Translations under genes and position numbers: made by a program
Shown here: in pieces, positions 31,401 through 41,455 of the stretch
How positions within the stretch are numbered: position 1 is the first letter of the stretch
Layout of the letters: each line of letters begins with the position of its first letter
Assembly: GCA_020536535.1 (NCBI GenBank)
Contig: JAHLWZ010000806.1
Location: forward strand, 1-64,000
Reading direction: 5' to 3'
DNA: 64,000 nucleotides
DNA from: Pelomyxa schiedti
Taxonomy: Eukaryota; Evosea; Pelobiontida; Pelomyxidae
Notes under the pieces: generated by a model
Seen by the model: the letters and a program-made list of their open reading frames with translations, nothing else
Told to the model about the DNA's origin: nothing
Databases searched by the model: none

Positions 31401-32561
31401 GAAATCGGGAACATCATAAATGCAAGACGCAATGGTAAGGCACACATGCATAAACGGAGTAATCAACAGCATACCCCACAGGTACAACTGAGGAGGGTTG
31501 GCTTAGGAGTGAAAGAGGGGCTACCATAAAATTGGCCAGCTTTAACATTCTTCCTTCTTCATGAAAAGAGTGACTGTGTCTTATATACAAAGCAACATTG
31601 AAGGCAACAGTGAGGCAGCCATATGACCCAAGAATGATCAAAGCGATTAAGGAACTTGGGTTGGAAAGTGTTGTGACAGATAATGTGCGAAACCAGCGCA
31701 CGATACTTGCAAAAACAACTACACCATGTTTCTCACTCCACCCCATATCAGGGTCAATGACAAAGCTGAGTAACTAGATTGTTTAAATTGGTTTTAGTGC
31801 ATCCATATAATTTTACTTGCATTACACACTTGTAACATTTGCACTGCAAAGAGAAGCAGGGTAGTGACTTTCCCTTGAATGACATATTTGGTAGAGATCG
31901 CCACAACACCCAACATCAACTGCTTGGTATTTTGCATTAAGATATTTGCAGACATGGTTGAAGACAGGGATGAAGTGGAAGAAAGAGAAGATGATGAAAC
32001 AGTGGATGAAGCTGTGAAAACTGACATTACATCAATATTGAAATCTTCTTCGTCAATGAAACCGCCCTCATTGTTCATATCACTGGTTTGTGGAGCATTG
32101 ACAGCGGCGCCATCCTCAACAGTGTTGTCATTGTCCAGTTTATCTTGCATTTGATCCATGACTGGCACATTTGTGGCATTCGTTCCTGCTTGCTCACTGT
32201 CGCTTCCATCGTCAGGGTGATTGCTGTTTCCATCCGAAGAAGCTGATGACATGGATGGTTCTGAATGAACTTCAGCAGTGCGCCAATCGTCGAAAGTATG
32301 TCGTTCCTTTGGCGAGTGATGCGACTTGGACGGTGAAGGGGTTCGTAGTTTTCCATCCTGTGATCCACATAAGGCCGAGAAAAAAAAGGGAGAAAAAAAA
32401 AGTTTACGCACGCCACTTCGTTCTACAGGCACATGCAATGACCCTGCACTGGCGACGTGACCATGACTAAGCTTTCCTGCGGATGTAATCAGCGATGGTT
32501 GGTCGGCAGAGTTTAAGTCGAGTTTGAGCTCGGTTATTGGCGTCTCAGCGCGGGTGGTCAT
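25463..32561 (-). CDS. receptor-type adenylyl cyclase of TmcB-like architecture with PAS domain
   Basis: The start is the ATG at 32561 (MTTRAETPITELKL). Many short exons encode, in order: a Ser-rich N-terminus; about ten membrane helices (for example SYGCLTVAFNVALYI, VSCVLVIVGWIMALISV); a TmcB/TmcC-type helical repeat region (ERLRSKYPKSSYVYN, RYAKFLDEVKHDYDISQAL, AAELLEEQ); more membrane helices flanking extracellular sensor-like segments; a PAS domain near 26.75-27.1 kb (VINTAAEVMFGWQPEEIIGQ); and a class III cyclase domain. Both metal Asp are present (ILFADIV, TIGDCYM). Lys in KIKTIGD and Asp in FDIWGPSVNLASRM are the residues that select ATP over GTP, so it should make cAMP. It is close to 1,900 aa by estimate. 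Confidence 0.85.
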
Positions 32562-33164
32562 CCAAAAGATCTATGATATCGTGTCGACACACAGCTACCT
32601 ACGCTGCTTGGCTGTAGTTATATTGTTGTGGGTTTTCTTTTTAAAATGAATTAAAGATCAGCCGTACCGCCACACTTATAAAGAAAGTCGAAGTCGGAAA
32701 AAAGTCATTTAAAAAGTTTTTGGGTGAGGACATTCGTTATCGTAATTTGATGTTAAAACATCCAGCGTGGGGGGAAACAACAAGGACAAAGTACTGTTTG
32801 TTTCGGGAAACGTGGAAGTTCACCCGTTTGGGGGGTTGTCCGCGTGTGGCACATCAATTCAATTCCCCGGCGGAAGACAACTTGAATTGCGGAAGTTGTA
32901 TTGCAGTGTGAACGGGGAGAAGAAAGGGAGGGTACCGGGGCACACCCAGTGCTCTGATTCTGATATCTACGAATATTTCAAGTTTGTGCAATTGCAAAGA
33001 AGCCATGCTTTTCCCAACGAGCAAAATCATGCAACGGTAACAGGCTAACTCACGAACCTCTTTCCATGTGACACTTTAATACCCCGGCTTGCTAAGATGT
33101 CAAACACTTTTCATATGTCCTGTGCACTGGGTACATTTTGTGAATAAATCGGGTACGAGTGGCC
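32562..33164. other. divergent intergenic region
   Basis: About 600 bp lies between the divergent starts of the cyclase and the transporter. A 93-codon plus-strand frame (32767-33048) has no recognisable family and no intron signals. I regard the interval as promoter and 5' UTR sequence. Confidence 0.4.
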
Positions 33165-35114
33165 ATGGCGGAACAAAGTGAAAGCGGAAATCGAGATCCA
33201 GAGCTAAATACAGTAGAGTCACAACTCCCAGGAGAAAGGGGGAGACTGGGAGTGGCAAGTGCTTTGTGGAGATCTTGGGCAGAAAGATCAGTGCTAAGAG
33301 GTTGCCACGGCGGAACAGCATTGCCACTGTGCAGGAGTGAGCGCACTCGTTTTGGGTTGTTGTGGGGAGCTTGCTTGGCACAACAGGACTTCGAAAGATA
33401 CCTGCTATATTCCCTGTTGTGTGTACTTCGCGGATGCGAGTTTCTTGATGTGTATGCATCTTGGATGATTGTTAGCACGGCGCTCTCCTTTCCGCTCAAT
33501 ATAGCTTCTGGGTGGCTTACAGACTTCGTTCACAGGAAACAGCATCGAGTCATGCAGGTATGACGAGTAATGTTCACCCTGTCGGTGATATTAACTTAAG
33601 AAGGTATCTTCTGTTCTACAAACTTGCTTCCTGGGCTTGATGGCTCTGTTTTGTTTTCACGCAAACTGGCCATGGGCTGTCATGACGGCAAGATAAATTC
33701 TCTTCCATGTCGATCTAACGATGCCCAGGCACAAATTTGCTTTCAAGTTCGCCAAGCTGCAATGTTACAGTCACTAACGAGTGTCTGGAAATTATTAAAA
33801 ATCAGGTTGGATGTTGTTGGTCATCCAAGTGGCCAGCAAGAGCACGAACCAAGAGAAAAGGTGGTGCAGAGGAATTTATCTTTTTAACGGCTTGTAATGT
33901 ACAGCAAGTGGAAAACATACTTGTTAGTGGGGTTGGAAATACTGGAGATATCACTTGTGAGCTATTTGAACTAGCATCACTTGGAGTAATAATATTACTG
34001 GTTTTCTCCATCTCCATATGGGGCAAAGTAAATGTGGCCTAGAATAAGTCCGTCACGACAACGGCCCTTACTATGCTTTGTATGAGTTTATCAGCAAACA
34101 TTGCAGTTGTAATACTGGCTTTCACTTTCAGAGATAAGGACATGATACCTCGCTCGCTAGAAATATCATTGTCATATACACCATTGGTGTGTCCATTTAT
34201 TACAGTTCGGCACTTATTGCGAAGGAGGAATTGGAGCCTGAAGAAAAGAAGGCGAGAGTTTGTAGATGGGCTGGGAAAGGCTTACGGTATTGCACCACTC
34301 GTATTAGATACTTCTGGAACGCTGCTGTTGTCAAGAATTCCTGTATACATTCTTTGACCGTACTCTCTGTTTATGGTATGTTACTTCATAATCCTAGACT
34401 ATTTTTACAAATTGCAGCTCTTATCGCATATCCTTTGACACTGTTGATTGCTACTGATATTACAAGCTCTAGTTGCATAGATGATCCTGAAAATTTTTGC
34501 TGTAACACCCTCAAGTCTCTGTTGAAACAAGGAGCTGTGTTGAATGCCATGTTTCTGCCTTCATCTGTCAGGTATTTTTACAATATCATCCGCGAATTCA
34601 AGTGTACAGCTATATGCTCTTCCTCGTGCACTGTCCCCCGCAAATTTTCTATTTCAAAGTGATGATTCCCATGGGGCTCACAAGTACCGTTTGTATTGTC
34701 GTCTTATTCACTGTTTCAAGTATGCTGGGACCAATCGAGACCCACCGAGATTTACGGTAGTTAGACCCACCTCTCATTGTCACTGAGGTACTTGTTGCTC
34801 TGGCGCAAATCCTCCCATACTACTTGAACGCCTATGACTACTACATTTTGAATACTGCAATAAACTCAGACTATTTCGGGGCAATAATTTCGTGCTACGG
34901 GTAGCTCCTCCTTCACTCAAGGTCACCACCAACATTGAAATGAAACAGACTCATGGGACAAGTGATCGCTCTATCGGTGGCAGCGACCTACGTATTCACT
35001 GTGCCGTTTGCGTACGTTGTAGCCGGTGCCCTCGCTCTCCTTGTTGCTTCTTGTGCGCATTCGGTATACATGCACAGGCTCTTCCTCAATCCTCTTTGGC
35101 GCCCTTCTTCCTAA
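33165..35114 (+). CDS. multi-pass membrane protein, putative MFS transporter
   Basis: The ATG at 33165 begins a charged N-terminus followed by many hydrophobic segments spread over short exons. The first helices are LLYSLLCVLRGCEFLDVY and WMIVSTALSFPLNIASGWL, followed by TDFVHRKQHR, which resembles the MFS loop motif G-x-L-x-D-x3-R-K. Later segments include LASLGVIILLVFSISIWG, LIAYPLTLLIATDI, LTSTVCIVVLFTVSSML and a final YVVAGALALLVASCAHSVY. The stop is TAA 35112-35114. The number of helices is compatible with twelve. No substrate can be read from the sequence, and the MFS assignment rests on one motif and general layout. Confidence 0.55.
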
Positions 35115-35363
35115 ACACCACTGCTGGGTGCCCATTTTGTTCGCCTCCAAGACGCACCACAACTTGTCTTATTCTGTTTCAGTGGCCACTATGTTGAGGC
35201 ACAACACACGGTGATGGCCCGGCTACCCCGCGGGCTAAATCGGCCACGGCCACACAATTGTGGCGCTGTGGTGCTCCCATTACGAAACTTGGACTTGCGT
35301 ACTGATACCAATGGCGGCGAAATCAGCAGCAGCTCCCTTTTTCTTTCGGCGTGATTTCGCGAA

Positions 35364-35685
35364 ATGATATCTGTGGTTTTTGTGCTGTGGTGTGCAATGG
35401 CCGCTACAGCCGCAACAACAACGGGTGCGACGTCGGCGCTGGTGAAAAAAGCAGGGGCGTCGGGAGACGGGGAAATCGAGCAGTTGAGATTCATAACCCC
35501 GGAGCAGGCGTGGAACGTAGTGGGCGCGTACGGATCGCCTGTGTACGTGTACGATCTGGCGACGCTGCAGTCCCGCGCGAATCAATTTTTGAGCGTGCCG
35601 AATCCTTATGGGTTGACTGTGAGGTACGCGGCAAAGGCCTGGACTTCAAAAGCGGTTAGTTTGAGTGTCCCATAATACTACACTC

Positions 35686-35718
<33 letters not shown>

Positions 35719-37338
35719 GTTTTGTGTTACTTGCTGATTGGTTATTGTTATTATTCTGGCTGCATTTGGCACTATAATGATGTTTGATCGGACTTATAAT
35801 AGGTGCTGGAATTGTTCAACTCAATGGGGCTTTGGTTTGATGTTGCATCAGGCAATGAGGCTAAGAGGGTTATTAATGCTGGTGTGGATCCTTCTCACGT
35901 GCAAATGAGTTCGCAGGAACTTCCCAGGTAAGGAGCACTTTCGTTTTCTTCCAAACGCACCAATGTTGAATAGTGACTTCGGGGAGCTTTTTACATCTGG
36001 AGTTCGCATTAACTTGTGCTCTCTGGATCAGATTCGCCGTTTCGGTGAATCGCCGGCAATTGTTGCCCTACGAGCAAGCAGGGGAGCAGCTGGTGTTGAA
36101 GTGGGAATTCGCATCAATCCAGGAATAGGGAGTGGGGGCACAAATACAACAAACACTGGCGGGCCCTCTGCCAGCTTCGGTGTTTGGTATGCTCTGTTGC
36201 CTGATGCTGTGGCGCTTGCAACACAATATGGCTTGGTATTCAGGACTGTCCACATGCGTATGTTAAATCCTCTGCATAGTTTTACTTACAGCTCATACTC
36301 TCCTTGAAATCAATACAGATATCGGCTCAGGGAGTGATCCTACCATATGGATAAAAGCCGTCAATTTGACAATTGGGTTTATCGAACAGTACTTCCCGGA
36401 TTGCACCACCATTGACGTTGGTGGTGGCTATAAAGTAAACCAGGATGCTTTGTTACCGTAGTAATGCCTTTCAAGTACAGGTGGCAAGAATGAGTTACGA
36501 AAATGCTACTGATATCATGAAGTGTGGAAGGGAAGTGAGCGCATTACTAGTACAATTTGCCCAGAAAACAGGCAGAAAGCTGTACCTCGAGATGGAACCA
36601 GGTTGACCTATATCTTCTTTTGTACTTACTGCTTGAGCCTAACCCATACACAGGGACGTATCTCGTTGCAAATGCAGGTTGCACCATTTCCAAAATTCAA
36701 GATATAGTTAGCACCGAGAAGGATTGTGATGTTTGCATTCCCTTACTGCTTGTGGTGCTATAGTCACCCCTTTTTTTAGGCAGGACACGTTTTCCTAAAA
36801 CTTGATACCGGAATGACATCTGTACTTCGACCAATGCTCTATGGCGCCCAACATCCGCTTGTAGTTGTTCCGCAAAAAGTTGTGCCCGATCCAAACACTA
36901 TGTAAGTGTATATTACTTCTTTGTTGCTGACCTAATGCGGAACCTTGTTCAAGGGAATATGTAGTTGTGGGACATGACTGCGAATCAGGCGACTTGTTGA
37001 CTCCTGCACCATCGAACCCTGAAGAACTTAAACCGCGACTTATGCAAGAAGCCACTATTGGCGACCTGTATGCCATTCATCCCCCTATTTCTAAAAAAAA
37101 CCAAACTAACCATTGGGTCAACAAACACACACCTTTTTTTTCTTTTTCTGTGCTCTTTGTTAGGTGTGTGATTGAAGCCACTGGGGCATACTGCTCATCA
37201 ATGAGTACTGCACACTACAACTCGTTCACGGAGGCACCTGAAGTGATGCTCACAGGAAAAGGGCCCTCTGACTTTGTTTTAATACGCAAGGCACAATCCC
37301 TCAGTGACTTATGGGCTAACGAACTCAGTTTCCACTAA
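35364..37338 (+). CDS. diaminopimelate decarboxylase-like PLP enzyme
   Basis: The first exon is 35364-35654 and the second starts at 35803. The protein is an alanine-racemase-fold type III PLP decarboxylase: [14 protein letters not shown], the PLP lysine in [73 protein letters not shown] and TGAYCSSMS. These match LysA, which makes lysine from meso-diaminopimelate, better than ornithine decarboxylase. Related enzymes of this fold can act on other amino acids. The N-terminus [17 protein letters not shown] is hydrophobic and could be a signal peptide or membrane anchor, unusual for LysA. No other lysine-pathway gene is in the window. Confidence 0.82.
35661..35714 (+). repeat. hairpin plus A29 tract in an intron
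   Basis: Inside the first intron of the decarboxylase gene an exact 8-bp inverted repeat (TTGAGTGT and ACACTCAA) is followed directly by 29 A residues (35686-35714). This is the longest homopolymer I noticed in the window. Confidence 0.7.
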
Positions 37339-37520
37339 AAACCCCCATGAAGGAAGAAAAACAAACAAAGTGTTTATTGCCATTGACACAATAAAAACCC
37401 TGCTGGAGCAGCTCCAGATTTTTTGTGATCTTCGTTGCGCAAAAAGGAAAAAACTCGAGATCTACAAGCGGTGAGCGTACACCGATCCGTCACGTAATTA
37501 TTCGCCACAAACGAGACAAC
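37339..37520. other. intergenic region
   Basis: This 182-bp gap lies between two plus-strand genes. I see no gene or clear signal in it. Confidence 0.35.
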
Positions 37521-40500
37521 ATGAAGCAGTTCCGGCCGTCGTGCGGGTCGCAGTTTGATTATGTGGAGCCAGTTGTACGGAACAAAACTCTTGAAGGGAT
37601 GTTGTGCGGCGTGTGTCGTGGTCCCTGGTTGTCTCCTGTTACTCACCTCACCTGCGGCTGCACTTTTTGTTCCTCTTGCATAACTACAGTATGCGGCATG
37701 CACTTTTTTTTTTCCCCTCCCTCTTTTCGCCCAGTACTAAGCAACTTTGTGTAGCCTGCATGCCCGCAATGCAAGCAGGATGTTACTGTGAACCAGAAAG
37801 TCCCTGTAATGGCAAGGTACTGTCTAGACGTACTGGATAATTTGCTCGTGAAATGTCCAACTTGCAAAGAGAGCGTTGCACGCCACCAAGTTGTGGCTCA
37901 TTGGAATAGATGCAAACAACGTAAGAAACACTATTTTTCCTTTGTGTGATTGTAACATGTAAATAAAAAAAATGAAAGCTTGTCCTCAGGGCTGTGGTGA
38001 ACTTGTTGCCCCTCTCTTGTACACCAGTCATGTGGAGGAGTCCTGTATGGAAACTATAATTGAGTGTCCCTTGTGTCACTATCATAACAAACGAGAAATA
38101 ATTACGTCTGCTGACCACAAGCAAACATGTCCTGTTGGTAAACTCACAGTTTTGTTTTACTCAATGTATTAATTCGTCTCCCTCACAAAAGATTGCCCAA
38201 ATGGGTGTGGTGCAAAAGTTGCCCCAAAAGACTTTCCACAACACAATGAAACTTGTTTGGATGCTGTTGTACCATGTCTCATATGCACGAAGCCCTTTAA
38301 GCGTGGGAAGATGGCAACTGAGCATATTCCATTTTGTCCCATACGTAGGTGTACTCTTCAACTACCTCTTCTTATCCCTCATTGTAGCTTGTTCGTGTGG
38401 GGAACTTGTGGCACCCAGAGATAAGGTAGTGCATGACAGGGTCTGTAAGATGGCCCCTGTACCGTGTAGTGGAGGGAATATATTGTGCCCATGGACAGGT
38501 ATAATTACACGACCCACAATACTAATTAGCTAAAACTAACCAGGTTCTCCCCTTGAACTTCCGAACCACGAAAAGCATTGTCCGTTCCTGGCAATGAAGG
38601 ATGTCCTGGCACCCTTTGCAGCCCTTCTCACACGCAACTTCACACATCTTTCCCCATCCAACTGCAAGGGGGCCCAACTTGCCAACCAGGATATGTCACG
38701 CAGATTTTTCCGTGGATGGAACTTCGCGGGTGCAAATTTAAGTGGAGCAAATTTTGAACTCTCTGATCTCTCACTGGCTGACCTCAGTGGTGCTGATTTG
38801 ACCAATGCCAATTTCATCCAAGCCAGGCTAAAGGGCACGATTCTGGCTCGTGCAGATTTGAGCAATGCCGTTTTAGCTGGGGCCAATTTGAAGAAAGCCG
38901 ATTTGAGTGGGGCTTGCCTTAAAGGCGCCAACTTAGTTCTAGCAGATTTGTCTGGTGCATCTATTACAGGGGCTGTAGTCTCTAATGCTAATCTAGTAGG
39001 TACCTCGTCATACATCATTGTATTCTTCCATTAACAGTGATTGATAAGGTGTAAAAAGATATGTACTACAATCTCTATCTACTGAGTTGGACAAGTCTCA
39101 AGGTATTTTGTCTCCTGGCAACCCAGACCAACTTTGTTTAGCTAATTGGCCACGGAACTGTTGGCGTCAGATGGAAAATCTTGATCTACGTTTCAGTAAT
39201 TCCGACCTTACGGTCGCCAATATCACCAACAATACTCAAAGCACTTTTGCAACTGTTGGTATACCTTTGGGAGGAGTATTTACGTGGAGAGTGAAAGTTG
39301 TTTCTGTTGACTGTCGTCATGCTGGGGTTGGTGTAGCTATCCCAACGGCCCAGATTGGCAAAGGGAATCATGGTGATAAAGAAGGATGTTGGAAATGGCA
39401 AGCAGGTAATCCTTTCCCACCTACTGGGCCTCTGCGATTTACAATCTTTTAACTCAGGTGGATTGACGTTTTCCAATGCCTCCAGTGTCACTGGAACAGA
39501 GTTGTTTGCTTCAGGCGATGTCCTTACGCTTCTTGTTGACAGAAGAAAAGAACCAACGATTTTTACTATTTCAAAGTCTGATAAAGAAATAAAACGATTC
39601 AGCATTGTAAGCCTTTTCATATCTGGGAGTGCTTATGGCATTCTAGGCAACACAGCAAGAGGTTATACCGTTTATAGCTCCTTGTTGTCGTGGAAATGAG
39701 TTTACCACTGAGTTCAATATCCCTCAACCTTGTGTTATCGACCTCCCTGGTGTGATTGGAATGGAATCGGCAATTTTGCGTGAAGCAGAACCGGTTGATA
39801 CTGTACTTGCTCCGCCTCCCTCTGCATCCTCTACTTCTCGTAAGTAAATTTTTGGGCCTTCTTCTTACTAATTTGTTCTGTTAGAATTAACTGGGCAAAA
39901 ATGTATGTCGTGCCCTCATACTCCATTCATTTTGCCACTTATCAAATTGAAGTTAATAGTCAGTGGTCAGACGACAAATGGAAGAAACACACCCAGGTTT
40001 CTGTCCAGTTCAGCGACAATGATCTGACTGTAACAAACACGGACAATTGCACACAATCGACAATATCTCAGAAGGGCATTAGCCCTGGTTCAGTGCGCTA
40101 TTGGACGATTAAGGTCAATGCTTGCCCTTGTCACGCATGTGGCTGTGGTGTGGCAATTGTGAATAAATTCAACTACATATCCACCTCCCATGCTGATACT
40201 GGTGGCTGTTGGAAGTGGGAGGCTGTTGGGAGAATGTACATCAACGGGGTGTTGAATGATCATTGTGAAACATTTACAACTGGAGATGTTCTTGGACTCC
40301 TGTGTGACCGTCGGCTAGGGAAAAATACCTTGACCTTATACAAAAATGAGAAACAAGTCAAAGTGATGGATTTAACGGAAACGGAGTTAAACATTCACCC
40401 CTGCATCACACCTTGTTGTCGAAATGCATCCTTCACCGCGAATTTCTGTGTTGCTCCTCCACCCGATGTGAGTATATCTGATCTAGGTTTGCTGCCTCTA

Positions 40501-41364
40501 TCAGTTGGTAAATTTTCTTCACTTAATGATTGCTCTTCATTGATTTTGAAAACTAATAGATCCCGAGTTGTTCCCCAAGGATACCTGGAGACCTTATGAA
40601 TCCACAGATCTTGTAGTTTCAAACAACAGCCTGACCGTCACAAATTCCACCAACCGGCCACATTCAATCTCTTCCCACGTCGGCATTCCTACAGGTATCA
40701 CTCGATACTGGCAGATTCTGGTTGAAGGCAGGCTATGCCCTGTGTGCGGAGTAGCTGTTTCATTGGACAGCGCACAAATCGGGCCCGGCAGTCACGCCGA
40801 TGGGCCAGGATGCTGGAAGTGGGAATCAGTTGGAAGGTTGGTGAGCTCCGTTGTAACGTTCTAACTTGTTGGCAATAGATTCTTTGCTAATGGTATCTTG
40901 ATTTCCCAGCTTTGTGGGTATGTTGAAGGCGATGAGATTGGAGTTCTAGTGGACAGAATGCCAGGAAAAGGAACAGTAACCTTCTTTAAGGTTGTGACCC
41001 AACACTCCACTGTTTTTCTAACCCTAAGTATCAGAATGGCGAAGAAGTGACCGTTTTGAAAGGACTACCAGAGGATCCCGCAGTTCTAGTCTACCCCACG
41101 GTCACACCTTGCGGAACTCTTGCTTCATTCACGGCGTTTTTTGCGGCTCAGCCATTCAACTCCTCTTCACTGGCCGGGACCAAACGTCCCAATCCCGTTT
41201 CACTCGTATCAACCATCACAGCATCACTCACACAGTCGTCTCCCTATTCAGAGCCAGCAGCCAGTCCACCCCCAGGCAAAATCCCCAAAACACAACCACA
41301 ACCATCCGCCCCAATGTTCTCCAGACCCACATCACCACCACAACCAAACACAACAAAACACTAA
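37521..41364 (+). CDS. RING / TRAF-zinc-finger / pentapeptide-repeat / triple SPRY-like protein
   Basis: The ATG at 37521 begins MKQFRPSCG. A RING finger follows (CGVCRGPWLSPVTHLTCGC, CSSCI, CPQC). TRAF-type zinc fingers come next (KCPTCKESVARHQVVAHW; CPQGCGELVAP; ECPLCHYH; CPNGCGAKVAP; CSCGELVAP). Then comes a run of about 18 pentapeptide repeats (NLSGANFELSDLSLADLSGA and similar, 38.7-39.0 kb). Three SPRY-like domains follow, each with DLTVTN or DLTVAN, a GCWKW box and DVLGLLCDR or EIGVLVDR. I traced in-frame junctions through all parts, so this is one gene of about 1,000 aa ending at TAA 41364. RING plus TRAF fingers imply a ubiquitin ligase; SPRY domains would bind the target. Confidence 0.82.
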
Positions 41365-41455
41365 AAGGAATCACGCATAAATCAACAAAGAGGGTAATTT
41401 AAAACTTTTCTCTTTGGCTCCGTTTTTCTATTCTTTTTTTTCCTCATTGTTCTGG

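Noticed and set aside
32767-33048. 93-codon plus-strand ORF in the divergent intergenic region
   Set aside because: No family motif and no splice structure; it lies where two promoters are expected.
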